A stretch of DNA of 64,000 nt from Alteribacter populi (GTDB taxonomy: Bacteria; Bacillota; Bacilli; Bacillales; Salisediminibacteriaceae). The translations under genes were made by a program, and so were the position numbers. The notes under the pieces were generated by a model. The model did not search any database. It was not told the origin of the DNA and saw nothing but the letters and a program-made list of their open reading frames with translations. The stretch is from the NCBI RefSeq assembly GCF_002352765.1, contig NZ_KZ293963.1:890368-954367 (forward strand), in the 5' to 3' direction. Of the stretch, positions 1-8,961 are shown piece after piece (the stretch's first letter is position 1; each line of letters starts with the position of its first letter).

Positions 1-1469
1 GAAAAAGTTGATCCCCTCTCACCAACAGCCGAATCATATCGATCAGGCATACGATCAATAAAGTTGTCTGCATGAACAAATTGTGCGGCGTCTCTCACTT
101 CCTGATCGGTTATTTTCTCATCATAAAGCTTAATATTATGCTTTATATCACCTACAAATAGAAATGGATCTTGTAATACTAGCCCTATTTTCAAGCGAAG
201 TTCACTATCTTCATATTCTTCCAGAGGTGTTCCGTCAATGAGAATTTCCCCTCTATTGATCGAATAAAACCGCATAAGCAAGTTAATAATCGAACTTTTC
301 CCACTCCCGGTATGTCCGACTAAAGCTAATGTTTCTCCTTTACTAACTTTAAAATTGATCCCTTTCAAAACATCTTGTTTTCCATCATAGGAGAAGCTTA
401 CACCACGAAACTCGATATCACCTTGTTCAATACTCAGCTGCTTATCCCCTTGCTTGCCAGGTGCAAGTTCATCGTGATCCATGAGTTTAAACACACGCCC
501 TGCCGAGATCATTGCCTGTTGAAAAATAGATAAACGCTGCATCATTTGATTAACCGGTTCAAAAAAGCGATCAAGATAATTTACGAAAGCATAAAGAACA
601 CCGATTTCAATCGGGCTATTAAATGACATAACCCCAAAAAAGCTCAGTACTAAGACTAGGGCCATAATCGAGATGAAATCAACAGCAGGACGCAATAAAA
701 GTCCATCCAGCTTGATGCTTTTAAACCATGCCTCGTGATGCTCTTGATTTACTTTTTGGAACTCACGATTCATCCTCCGTTCTTGACGGAACACTTGAAT
801 AATCGCCATGCCTTGAATCGACTCATTTAAACGAGCGTTTAACTGGCTTAGTTTTTCACTCATTTCTGCATAATACTTGGAACTGAACTTTCGATAAAGC
901 TGCATGATTGTAATTAAGAACGGTAAAATGAGCAAGCAAAACAAAGCAAGCTGGACATTTAACGCAAACATCGCAATAAACACGCCGATTAGAAAGACAA
1001 TGTTTTGAATAAATACCGCCATCACACTTACATATAGTTCTTTTACTTGCTCAGTATCGTTCGTTATTCTTGATACGAGACCACCAGTAGGAAACTGGTC
1101 AAAAAATGATAACCCCAGCTTTTCTACTTTTTCAAAAACATCAATTCTTAGCTGTTGTATAATCCGTAGCGCCACTTTTTGAAACATGAGCAGTTGTACA
1201 TAGTTCATCACGGCTGCTGAAAAATGTAAAGCTAAATAGCCTGCGCCAAGTAATACTAATGGCTGAACATCAAAAATACCTGGTGTTAAAAAATCATCGA
1301 TAAATATTTTGATAAGTATCGGGCCTAATATTTCGGCACCTGTACCACCAATGAGCAGCAACAAAGCAACAATGAGCCATTTCCAATGTGGTTTGGCATA
1401 TGATAGCAGCCTTTGAAACACTAAGCTTTGTTTCAACGGGATGAGAAGGTGCTTATGTCTTTCATTCAT
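1..1469 (-). CDS. yheH: ABC exporter half-transporter, YheH-like (3' end outside window)
   Basis: Partial gene: about 489 N-terminal residues are visible and the rest lies beyond the left edge. The protein would be a membrane-embedded multidrug-type ABC half-transporter, with an N-terminal six-helix permease domain followed by a nucleotide-binding domain. The Walker A motif GHTGSGKS is seen near residue 385, and the visible part stops in the GERGS segment just before the expected LSGGQ-type signature. The ATG start has a strong AAAGGAGGG ribosome site and overlaps the stop of the upstream yheI by four bases (ATGA). In B. subtilis YheI and YheH form a heterodimeric multidrug exporter, and the coupled arrangement here fits that. 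The naming rests on the pair organisation and on recalled family similarity. Confidence 0.85.
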   Translation of the reverse strand, partial: MNERHKHLLIPLKQSLVFQRLLSYAKPHWKWLIVALLLLIGGTGAEILGPILIKIFIDDFLTPGIFDVQPLVLLGAGYLALHFSAAVMNYVQLLMFQKVALRIIQQLRIDVFEKVEKLGLSFFDQFPTGGLVSRITNDTEQVKELYVSVMAVFIQNIVFLIGVFIAMFALNVQLALFCLLILPFLITIMQLYRKFSSKYYAEMSEKLSQLNARLNESIQGMAIIQVFRQERRMNREFQKVNQEHHEAWFKSIKLDGLLLRPAVDFISIMALVLVLSFFGVMSFNSPIEIGVLYAFVNYLDRFFEPVNQMMQRLSIFQQAMISAGRVFKLMDHDELAPGKQGDKQLSIEQGDIEFRGVSFSYDGKQDVLKGINFKVSKGETLALVGHTGSGKSSIINLLMRFYSINRGEILIDGTPLEEYEDSELRLKIGLVLQDPFLFVGDIKHNIKLYDEKITDQEVRDAAQFVHADNFIDRMPDRYDSAVGERGSTF

Positions 1470-3222
1470 GAAGTGTTCCCTCCTTTTTCAACAAGGGATT
1501 CTAGTTGCTGGTGCTCATACATCCGCCGGTACCAGCCGTTTTCCTCCATGAGATCATTGTGTGTACCTCTTTCAACGATTTTTCCGTGCTCTAAAACAAG
1601 AACAAGATCAGCATGCTTAATCGCACTCAGGCGATGAGCTGTTATAAAGGTCGTCTTTCCACTACGGACTTCACGTAAAGCATGGAGGATTTGTTCTTCT
1701 GTTTTGGCATCAACTGCGGATAAGCTGTCATCTAAAATGAGTACCTCTGGATCAGCCAGTAAGGCTCGAGCAATACTGATCCGCTGTTTTTGTCCTCCAG
1801 ACAACGTTACTCCTCGCTCACCGACAATTGTTTCATAGCCGTCTTCAAAACGGACAATATCTTCGTGAATAGCAGCCAGCTTTGCCGCTGCGACAATTTC
1901 TTTATAACTTGCTTCTGGACGTGCAAAGCTAACGTTATCTGCGATCGTAGCCGAAAACAAAAAATGATCCTGAGGTACATATCCAAGAGAAAAACGTAAA
2001 GCAGTGAGCGTGTAATCTTGTAGAGGACGGTGATTAAATTCAATCAGTCCCCTGTCAATATCGAACTCTCTCATTAACGCTTTTACGAGCGTAGTTTTGC
2101 CACTTCCAGTACGGCCGCAAATTCCAACGGTTTGGCCTTGCTTAATCTCAAAATGAATGTTTTCAAGAGCATTTCCTTCTGTCTCTTCATAACTGAAAGC
2201 GCCAATTTGGTAATGAATATCCCCTGACGGAGGAGTGTCTACGGCATCTTCTTTATCTTTTATATCTTGTGGGACGCTTAATAAACTGGAAACTCGATCA
2301 TAGGAAGCTCTACCTCGTTCGACGATATTAAATAGCCATCCGAAGGCAAGCATCGGCCAAATTAGCAAACCTAAATAAACGGTAAAGCTTGTCAGTTGTC
2401 CGATTGTAATCTCACCTGTTACGACGTACCTCGAACCAAAAGCGACCGATAAAAAGAAAGATAACCCTACTATAATCGAAATCGTTGGATCGAAAAGGGC
2501 ATCCACTCGTGCGACGGAAATATTTTTTTGTACTACATCATCTGATTTTTTTGTAAAAGATTCGACTTCTTCGTCCTCATACCCGAACGTTTTCGTTACA
2601 CGAATACCTGACATACTCTCTTGAACTTTATCATTTAGCGATGAAAAAGCGGCTTGTGCTTTTGCGAATCGGGCATGAAGCATAGTACCGTATTTACTCG
2701 TTGCATATGCCATTAATGGCATTGGAAGAAGGGCAATCAGCGTTAGCTCCCAGCTGATCGTCACGGCCATGTAATGACGACGAAACCACCCATCGTAAGC
2801 GAATCAACGAGCGTCAATACCCCTGCACCAGCCGTTTGCTCTATGGCTCGAATGTCATTTGTCGAGTGGGCCATTAAGTCTCCTGTACGTCTTTTTTGAT
2901 AAAACGTCGATGACATTTTTGAGAAATGCTCATAAAGATTATTTCTTAACAGCCGTGCTAGTTTAATAGCTGAGCCAAAAATTAGAATTCTCCATATGTA
3001 ACGTAGTATGTAAATAATAATCGCCACGCCAAACAACAGCAGCATCCATTGAAGAAGAACCGTTTCATTAAGTGTATTGTTATTAATATGGTCGACAATG
3101 ATGCCTACCACGTACGGGGGAAGTAGAGATAATAATGAAACAACAGCTAAAATGGCGATCCCTCCGCCGTACTGCCACTTTTCTTTCTTAAAGTACCACT
3201 TGAGGTCCAAAAATACTTTCAA
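1466..3222 (-). pseudogene. yheI: ABC exporter half-transporter YheI, split by an apparent one-base frameshift
   Basis: Two adjacent reading frames encode one YheI-type half-transporter. The first (ending at 2761) covers the N-terminal permease helices and breaks off at VVITWP. The second resumes at MAVTISWELTL (from 2770) and continues through the permease into the ATPase domain, with Walker A GRTGSGKT, signature LSGGQKQR and Walker B VLILDD. Adding one base near 2765-2770 gives a single 585-residue protein, which is the usual length. I chose the TTG start at 3222 because GAGGTG lies six bases upstream; the in-frame ATG at 3285 has no such site. The cause may be a sequencing error or a real inactivating mutation. 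The gene overlaps yheH by four bases and would encode its heterodimer partner. Confidence 0.8.
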
Positions 3223-3360
3223 GTGACACACCTCATCTTTCTGTCTATCCAGACTGTTCTCAATGGAAAAGATCATTCTCATCATATCAAAAAAGAAAAA
3301 AGTGGAAAAGGAGAAATCTTCCCATTTTCAAAACACAATAAAGTTTGAATTGCTTACGAG

Positions 3361-3408
3361 AAAAAGAACATGCGACTTTGCTGGAACTCCCAAAAATCGC
3401 ATGCTCTT
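3361..3408 (-). terminator. Rho-independent terminator after the PepSY gene
   Basis: Inverted arms GAGCATGCGA and TCGCATGTTC, separated by a loop of about 22 bases, are followed on the minus strand by a T-rich run. The element lies just after the stop of the PepSY protein gene at 3433. Confidence 0.65.
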
Positions 3409-3432
3409 TAACGCGTTACTTCAAGTAAGAGA

Positions 3433-4257
3433 TTAATCGTGTTCTACATAGACAACATCACCTGTAAAGGCGTCCACATAAACGTCGACTTCGTGGTCGT
3501 TGCCATATTCTATTTCTACTTCATACAAAAGTTTGCCATTTTCTTTTTCAAGTTCAATGTCGTCAATTAATCCTTCACCGATGTGCTTTAAAGCAATGTC
3601 CCCTGCTTCTTTAATGGAGATTTTATCGTTTTTATTAGAGGCTTCACTTTTATTTTCACTTGCCTCACCGATAAAAGGCTTTAAATCAGACTCCACGTGA
3701 ACGAGCTCGCCTGTTTCGGCATCAATATACACGTCTCCATCCTCGTCGTTTATTTCCGCTTCGAATTCGTAAAGAAAACGACCTTTTTTCATTTCAAGTT
3801 CCAAATCATCGATTTTCCCATTCGGAAACTCACTTTTTACGATGTCTTTAGCTTGTTGTAGCGAAACACTCATTTCATCTGCTAACGGTGTTTTGAGAAG
3901 ATCATCATCGATATTGATGACATCACCTGTTCTGGCATCAATATCAAAATCATATTCTTCCCCATCAAACTTGATTTCTACTTCATAGAGCAAAAGACCA
4001 TCGTCACGATCCAACTCTACTTCCTTTACTTCTCCATCAAGCATTTCTTGTGCAATCGCAACTGCCTCTTCTTCAGAAATGCGATTCGCTATTGAAGTTT
4101 CCCCGCTTGATTCTTCAGCAGTTGAACCTAGGTCAACCGAAGTGACAATAGGTTCATTCTTGACTCCTTCATCTTCTGCGTTTGAATTAGCCACTGCTAG
4201 TGCAGAGGTACCTCCAATGACGAACAAACTCGTTAATGCAATCGTTAATTTTTTCAC
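3433..4257 (-). CDS. secreted or surface PepSY-repeat protein
   Basis: About 274 residues. An N-terminal signal segment (KKLTIALTSLFVIGG) precedes an acidic region and three tandem PepSY repeats. Each repeat has an alpha segment with AxxIA or AKDI and a beta segment of the form LLYEVEI followed by DARTGDV or DAETGEL. PepSY domains are small folds found in regulators and propeptides of cell-surface enzymes. I chose the GTG start at 4257 because AAGGAGGATATT precedes it; the ATG at 4299 lacks a ribosome site. It lies downstream of a second PepSY protein and a two-component system, the arrangement of B. subtilis ykoGHI, so it probably works in the cell envelope with that system. Its ligand cannot be inferred. 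Confidence 0.8.
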   Translation of the reverse strand: MKKLTIALTSLFVIGGTSALAVANSNAEDEGVKNEPIVTSVDLGSTAEESSGETSIANRISEEEAVAIAQEMLDGEVKEVELDRDDGLLLYEVEIKFDGEEYDFDIDARTGDVINIDDDLLKTPLADEMSVSLQQAKDIVKSEFPNGKIDDLELEMKKGRFLYEFEAEINDEDGDVYIDAETGELVHVESDLKPFIGEASENKSEASNKNDKISIKEAGDIALKHIGEGLIDDIELEKENGKLLYEVEIEYGNDHEVDVYVDAFTGDVVYVEHD

Positions 4258-4352
4258 TTTAATATCCTCCTTGTGATCTGATAGTTCTATCTTAAACAAG
4301 GAAGATGAAAAGACACTTAGAGAAAAATGAGAATTTGATTAGAAAATGAGTA

Positions 4353-4429
4353 GACGTTGTTCAAAAAGTCCGTTATAAATAGCTGACGTTGGAAATTTGC
4401 AGCTTTTTTCTTAGACTTTTTTGAACGTC
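4353..4429. repeat. short MITE-like element with GTTCAAAAAGTC ends
   Basis: A 77-bp element bounded by inverted ends: GTTGTTCAAAAAGTC on the left and GACTTTTTTGAACGTC on the right. Related ends occur at 22333, 48227-48356, 57461-57553 and other sites in the window. It sits directly behind the stop of the PepSY gene at 4435. Confidence 0.6.
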
Positions 4430-4434
4430 TTCTA

Positions 4435-5142
4435 TTAGTCATCCCAGATAATCTCGATGATTTCCTCTGTAAATGCATCGATGATAACGTCAGCTTCTAT
4501 ATCTAAATCATCATTTTCAACTTCGACTTCATAAACGAGCCGTCCGTTTTGTTGTTCTAGATCGACGTCATCAACTTCTCCTTCGACTTCACTTAACGCA
4601 ATCTCCTTCGCTCTTTCTTCTGTGATTGGTTCTGTGCGGGTTGTTTCTTCTAATGTGTATAAAAGTAGTTCGCCTGTTCTTGCGTCAATTTCAAAGGTCC
4701 CGATGCCTTCTTCTTGCTGCACCATTACCTCGTATTTCGCCCTGCCTTCTCCTTCAAGCAGTTGAAGCTCTATTATTGTTCCCTCTTCTTCAATCGACTC
4801 TTCAACAATATTTTTTACGGTATCTTTATTCAACACTTCTTCCATGTCGTCTGCTTGATCGTCACGAATTTCAAGAAGTTCAATATTTTGAACCGCACCA
4901 TCTTCCCCAGCTAATTGGACAAAATAGACACCCCCCTGAGCGAGCAGTTCGATTTCATAAACATCCATGCCGTCTTGCCTGTTTAAAGCGATCTCTAAAA
5001 CTTCACCATCATAACGATCTTCTATCATTTCAGAAATTTCTTCTGCATTCATAGCTGCATTTACTTGTATATTTAAATAAACGGCATAGGCAGCCAATGC
5101 TAATATAATCCCGGCTGCTACCCAGACTACTCTTTTTTTCAT
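4435..5142 (-). CDS. membrane-anchored PepSY-domain protein (YkoI-like)
   Basis: 235 residues: a single N-terminal membrane helix (residues about 5-22) followed by an extracytoplasmic acidic part with PepSY-type units, each ending in DARTGELL- or DAFTEEI-like strands. The start ATG overlaps the stop of the histidine kinase gene by four bases (ATGA), so translation is probably coupled and the protein belongs to the signalling operon. The B. subtilis counterpart arrangement is ykoG-ykoH-ykoI. By analogy it may modulate the kinase sensor domain from outside the membrane, but that role is inferred from position only. Confidence 0.8.
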   Translation of the reverse strand: MKKRVVWVAAGIILALAAYAVYLNIQVNAAMNAEEISEMIEDRYDGEVLEIALNRQDGMDVYEIELLAQGGVYFVQLAGEDGAVQNIELLEIRDDQADDMEEVLNKDTVKNIVEESIEEEGTIIELQLLEGEGRAKYEVMVQQEEGIGTFEIDARTGELLLYTLEETTRTEPITEERAKEIALSEVEGEVDDVDLEQQNGRLVYEVEVENDDLDIEADVIIDAFTEEIIEIIWDD

Positions 5143-6503
5143 TCTAACACCTCACGTTTTGCAGGAATCCGAACGGTAAAGGTAGCACCTTCTCCTTCTT
5201 CACTATCAACCTGAATCGTACCTTTATGGACGGTAACAATTGATTTAGCTATTGATAACCCTAGCCCTGTACCTCCTGATTTCCGGTTTCGTGCTTTATC
5301 CACTCTGAAAAAACGTTCGAAAACACGCTCAACATCTTCTGTTGGAATGCCAATACCGTAGTCTCGTACAGTAATTTCAATCCGACCAGCAACCCTTTTT
5401 ACCGTGACATCAAGGCCATCATCACTATACTTCAAACCGTTTTCAAATAGAATAAATAGCAGCTGCTTTATTTTTCCCTCATCCACATACGCCGATAACG
5501 CTTCACCCTCACATTGAACACGAATGGTTCTTTGATACACCACCTCTAGTTTCTTCGCTGTATCAGTCGTTAGTGAACAAAGGTTTATATGAGAAAAGTC
5601 CAATGATTCTTCCGTTTCACCTTTGGCTAAAGCTAACATTTGTTTTGTCATGTCGTTCATCCGTTTTGATTCAGAATCGATTGCTTGAACTGCTTCTTCC
5701 AGGACCTCTGGCTTTTCCAATCCCCAACGTTTTAGTAACCTCGAATAGCTCGTGATCACGGTTAGAGGCGTTTTTAATTCATGGGAAGCATCTGATACAA
5801 ACTGCTTTTGTTTTTCGAAGTTTTCTTTTAATAAATCAATCATGTGATTAAATGTTGTCCCCATCTCACTTAGCTCATCTTTCGAAGACGGATTGACGCT
5901 AATTTTTTTGAACGCTCCTTCTTTCCGAATCTCATTCATCGTTTTTACCAAGCTTTGTATTGGTAATAAAATAAACCTGCTTAGCGCTCGCCCTGCCAGG
6001 TAGGAAGGAATGATGATGAGAATTGATGCCAATAGTAAAATAACACGCAGCATAGCTAACGTTTCTTCATAAATCGTCATCGGGGCAATCACTTCTAATG
6101 TGACAATCGAGCCATCTTCCCATATAGCAGGCGTTTTTGCATGAGCAAAAAGCTGATCTTGAAAGGAGATTTGTGCCGTTGTTTCTTGCTGGGTAAATTT
6201 AGTTTCAATATTATTTAGTACGACCTCTTTTGTAACAAAAATAGGTACATCTTCACTCTCACGAACCACTCTGATCATCCCACTTTCCGGAACGGATGCC
6301 TGGAGAAATTCATTGATATTAGCCTGTTCATTTCCTGACGAATGAATCGCTTCAGCAACGGTCCGAGCTTGCGATAATGAACGGTCGAGCTCAGCATTCA
6401 GTGAATAATGATGAAATAACAAATAGATACTCGTATTTACAATTAAAAGTAAGATAAAAAGAAAAACGGTTGAAAAAAGCGTAATTCGATGTGAAAGCTT
6501 CAT
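5139..6503 (-). CDS. sensor histidine kinase, YkoH/ArlS type
   Basis: 454 residues. A first membrane helix (about 9-30), an extracytoplasmic sensing loop of about 120 residues and a second helix (about 150-170) are followed by a HAMP linker. The dimerisation box SHELKTPLTVI carries the phospho-accepting histidine near residue 245. The ATP-binding domain shows the N box (FENGLKYS), the G1 box (DYGIGIP) and the G2 box (GGTGLGLSI). It would phosphorylate the response regulator encoded immediately upstream, with which it overlaps by four bases. The sensor loop is not recognisable, so the stimulus is unknown. The two downstream PepSY genes suggest an envelope signal. Confidence 0.92.
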   Translation of the reverse strand: MKLSHRITLFSTVFLFILLLIVNTSIYLLFHHYSLNAELDRSLSQARTVAEAIHSSGNEQANINEFLQASVPESGMIRVVRESEDVPIFVTKEVVLNNIETKFTQQETTAQISFQDQLFAHAKTPAIWEDGSIVTLEVIAPMTIYEETLAMLRVILLLASILIIIPSYLAGRALSRFILLPIQSLVKTMNEIRKEGAFKKISVNPSSKDELSEMGTTFNHMIDLLKENFEKQKQFVSDASHELKTPLTVITSYSRLLKRWGLEKPEVLEEAVQAIDSESKRMNDMTKQMLALAKGETEESLDFSHINLCSLTTDTAKKLEVVYQRTIRVQCEGEALSAYVDEGKIKQLLFILFENGLKYSDDGLDVTVKRVAGRIEITVRDYGIGIPTEDVERVFERFFRVDKARNRKSGGTGLGLSIAKSIVTVHKGTIQVDSEEGEGATFTVRIPAKREVLE

Positions 6504-7204
6504 GAATGGGACTCCTTTAATACATACCCGACACCTCGTACAGTATGAATGAGCGGCTCAACAAAAGGTTTATCCAGCTTTTGTCGTAAGTAACGAACAT
6601 AAACGTCAACTACATTTGTATCTCCAAAGTAATTGAAACCCCACACGTTTTCTAATAGCTGTTCTCTCGACAACACCTGGTTCGGATGTTCCAGCAAGCA
6701 AACGAGAAGATCAAATTCCCTTGGGGTCAATTCAATTATGGTATTTTCCCTCGTTATTTCTCTTGTTTTTGTATTAACAGTTAAATCTGAGAAGTTGAGC
6801 TCTCCTGCTTTTAAAGCTTCATCTTCAGCTTGCGGTTTAGGGATTCTTAAACATGCTCGAATTCTTGCAAGAAGCTCTTCAATTTCATATGGTTTCGTGA
6901 CATAATCATTCGCCCCTTGGTCGAGTCCGGTTACTTTATCTACGATCGCATCTCTTGCTGTAAGCATGATGACCGGTGATTCATTTCCAGTTGCTCTTAA
7001 CCTCCTCAATACTTCAATACCACTTAACTGTGGAAGCATGACATCAAGTAAAATGACATGCCACGTTTCATTTTGCAAAGCCTGCCATGCTTTAAGCCCA
7101 TCCCCGGCTACCTCAACTTCGTAACCTTCATATTCAAGCTCAAGCTTCAACACACGCGCGATTTTTTCTTCATCTTCTACAACTAAAATACGGACATTGT
7201 TCAT
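6500..7204 (-). CDS. OmpR-family response regulator
   Basis: About 234 residues. The receiver domain has the acidic pocket (VEDEEK), the phospho-acceptor Asp in ILLDVMLP, the conserved Thr/Ser region (MLTARD) and Lys in YVTKPYE. It is followed by a C-terminal winged-helix DNA-binding domain (ELTPREFDLLVCLL, YVRYLRQKLD, RGVGYVL). I chose the ATG at 7204, preceded by AGGGAG and opening with MNNVRILVVEDEE; the longer frame to 7249 lacks a good ribosome site. First gene of the operon with the kinase and PepSY genes. Target genes are unknown, though PepSY genes behind such regulators are often autoregulated. Confidence 0.92.
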   Translation of the reverse strand: MNNVRILVVEDEEKIARVLKLELEYEGYEVEVAGDGLKAWQALQNETWHVILLDVMLPQLSGIEVLRRLRATGNESPVIMLTARDAIVDKVTGLDQGANDYVTKPYEIEELLARIRACLRIPKPQAEDEALKAGELNFSDLTVNTKTREITRENTIIELTPREFDLLVCLLEHPNQVLSREQLLENVWGFNYFGDTNVVDVYVRYLRQKLDKPFVEPLIHTVRGVGYVLKESHS

Positions 7205-7311
7205 GTCCATCATCTCCCTCTTACCTAATATGCTCTTATAGATTTTCATTTAGTGTACACGAAATTGGAACAAAGGGGAAAAGGCAAAATACATTAATGG
7301 TCTGAAAACAA

Positions 7312-7338
7312 CAAAAAACACCCCAGGCAAGGAGTGTT
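7312..7338 (-). terminator. terminator after yneF
   Basis: On the minus strand AACACTCC, a six-base loop and GGGGTGTT (one G-U pair) are followed by TTTTT. It lies six bases behind the yneF stop. Confidence 0.75.
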
Positions 7339-7344
7339 TGTAGT

Positions 7345-7554
7345 TTATTTTTGGTTTTGCATTGCTTTCATCATTTGGTTAATTTTCTTTTGCGATGGGT
7401 TCATCCCCATTTGCATCATCATCACGCGTAACATTTTCTCATTGATTGGCGGATTCTTTTTCATATAGCTCATCATATATTGTCGTGCAACGAAAAAGCC
7501 AATCGCAACACCCGCCAACAAGCTTAAGACACCGATTAAAATATTTACCCACAT
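7345..7554 (-). CDS. yneF: YneF family small membrane protein (UPF0154)
   Basis: 69 residues: one N-terminal membrane helix (ILIGVLSLLAGVAIGFFVA) and a short basic, Met-rich cytoplasmic tail (KNPPINEKMLRVMMMQMG). This architecture and length are typical of the YneF family, widespread in Firmicutes and of unknown function. The ATG is preceded by AAGGAGGATC at a slightly long spacing. As in B. subtilis it lies next to sirA (yneE). Confidence 0.92.
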   Translation of the reverse strand: MWVNILIGVLSLLAGVAIGFFVARQYMMSYMKKNPPINEKMLRVMMMQMGMNPSQKKINQMMKAMQNQK

Positions 7555-7696
7555 AAAACGGTGATCCTCCTTCTCTCTATGTTGTCTTCCACAATCATAC
7601 TCTATTATGATTTCGTATGGAACCTCATTTATTATAACGTAATGAGGTGGACAATGAAAGAGAATGTCAAAGAAATCCTATTATCAATCCACTTTA

Positions 7697-8146
7697 TTAA
7701 CCTTGTTCAACAATGCGAAGTGACCTTAACGGGCGCAACCAACCGTATCTCTCCCTTTCGTATTCTACAGCTAAAAAGAAATCGTCGAAGGTTTTTAATG
7801 TATCAAAAAAAAGAGTTTCTGCTTCGAAGGTTCCTGTTGCTGCCAGAAGGAGTTTGTCTTTCATTACAGTCAGCTTTGCCTGGCTACTTCCATCTTCTGG
7901 CGCGACAACATGGTTGTTTTCTGCTTGGTCATACATATCTTGATTTGTTAACTGATCCTGTAACCATTCATTGAGTTCCTTATGATTATACGGTTTTTGA
8001 ATATAATTAATCTGTCTGTATGTAATTTCCTTTAAAGGGGTAGAAGCATAATGATGTTCTTTGAACAAATTAAATAGTTTCGCTTCAAAACCATAGTAAA
8101 TATATGCCACTTCTGCATTAATCAAAAAAATTTCGTAATTTCTCAT
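7697..8146 (-). CDS. sirA: sporulation inhibitor of replication SirA
   Basis: 149 residues, soluble. Recognised by the opening YEIFLINAEVAYIYYG, the central ITYRQINYIQKP, the TFEAETLFFD segment and the closing RYGWLRPL, which parallel B. subtilis SirA (YneE). SirA is made early in sporulation under Spo0A control; it binds the N-terminal domain of DnaA and blocks new rounds of replication so that each forming cell keeps one chromosome. Strong ribosome site AAGGAGGTG. The neighbours tkt and yneF are the same as in B. subtilis. A Spo0A-box match lies about 90 bases upstream. Confidence 0.85.
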   Translation of the reverse strand: MRNYEIFLINAEVAYIYYGFEAKLFNLFKEHHYASTPLKEITYRQINYIQKPYNHKELNEWLQDQLTNQDMYDQAENNHVVAPEDGSSQAKLTVMKDKLLLAATGTFEAETLFFDTLKTFDDFFLAVEYERERYGWLRPLRSLRIVEQG

Positions 8147-8235
8147 CCTGACACCTCCTTGAAGGCTCTTTTTCCTATCCTACATTAAATTGTGTACAAG
8201 CATTGTCTGATTGTGAAGAAATTCTCCACTGATTT

Positions 8236-8242
8236 TGTCGAA
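8236..8242. promoter_or_regulatory. candidate Spo0A box upstream of sirA
   Basis: TGTCGAA matches the Spo0A consensus exactly and lies about 90 bp before the sirA start. sirA is a known Spo0A-P target in B. subtilis, which supports function, although a seven-base match alone is weak evidence. Confidence 0.45.
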
Positions 8243-8286
8243 TATCATCGTAAGCCCGTTGCTCTTATCATTCATTTAAAATACTG

Positions 8287-8568
8287 TTAAATAAACCGCA
8301 GGATGAATAAATATGAACCAATCATTCCAATAAGCGAAAAACCTGAAAACAAAACTAGGTTCCTCTTACTTTTCGCACCTTTTTGCTCAGTATCACAATT
8401 AGGTATGCTCGTTATTTTACTTACCCCCATAATCGAACCACCGATCAGTCCTAAAATCCCAAGAGAAGCCTCTATTGTCGAAAGATAAATTCCAATCAAA
8501 AACAATGCAAATCCACACCAAAATAGCTGACGACCGTTATCGTTAACCTCTTCCATCGGTTGACCCAC
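8287..8568 (-). CDS. small hypothetical two-helix membrane protein
   Basis: About 93 residues, not recognised. It has a hydrophobic hairpin near the N-terminus (FWCGFALFLIGIYL, then LGILGLIGGSIMG), a polar stretch with KGAKSKRN, and a last helix (LVLFSGFSLIGMIGSYLFIL). It is probably an integral membrane protein with three short membrane segments. The start is uncertain: a GTG at 8568 follows GGGAGG closely, and an ATG at 8556 lies further away. It stands alone between sirA and tkt, where B. subtilis has no equivalent that I know of. Confidence 0.55.
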   Translation of the reverse strand: MGQPMEEVNDNGRQLFWCGFALFLIGIYLSTIEASLGILGLIGGSIMGVSKITSIPNCDTEQKGAKSKRNLVLFSGFSLIGMIGSYLFILRFI

Positions 8569-8727
8569 ATCTCCTCCCTTTCCACTCAAAGAAAACGCTT
8601 ACATTTCCTTCTATTTTATACAATACGCGAAATATCTAGATTTCCCTTTAATTTTAATTAAGCAGTTTTTTTCTAAGGCTCTTACCTAAAAAATGGTTGC
8701 CTTTTAATAAGATAAGATTTTCGTTCA

Positions 8728-8830
8728 GATTCACGCGCGAGCAACGCTTCAGCCTCCTTAGGGAAACCACCCTGCGGGGTCTTCAGTCGTTGCTATTCCC
8801 GCTAGAGTCGCTGACTTTTGCCTTCTTGAT
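8728..8830. repeat. GC-rich intergenic repeat (AGCCTCC / TGCGGGGTCTT family)
   Basis: The conserved boxes AACGCTTCAGCCTCC and CTGCGGGGTCTTC, then TTCCCGC and GAGTCGCTGAC, recur at 13690-13830 and 42688-42836. It occupies the 394-bp gap between the small membrane protein and tkt; nothing else but the tkt terminator is seen there. Open frames across it are not credible genes. Confidence 0.6.
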
Positions 8831-8917
8831 GCTTATAACAAAGTTTGTGGAAACAACGTTTTTAAAGACTGATATTGTGTAGTGTATAGCTTTTTAGAGT
8901 ATCAAGTGCCGAGAAGC

Positions 8918-8955
8918 TAAAAAAAATGAGAGCCCGCACATATGGCAGGCTCTCT
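8918..8955 (-). terminator. terminator after tkt
   Basis: On the minus strand GAGAGCCTGC, a loop CATATGT and GCGGGCTCTC are followed by ATTTTTTTT. It begins a few bases behind the tkt stop. Confidence 0.85.
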
Positions 8956-8961
8956 GTTCAT

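Noticed and set aside
4626..5054. 142-codon plus-strand frame
   Set aside because: Antisense shadow of the PepSY gene with no ribosome site.
7561..7974. 137-codon plus-strand frame over sirA
   Set aside because: Antisense shadow; sirA on the minus strand is clearly coding.
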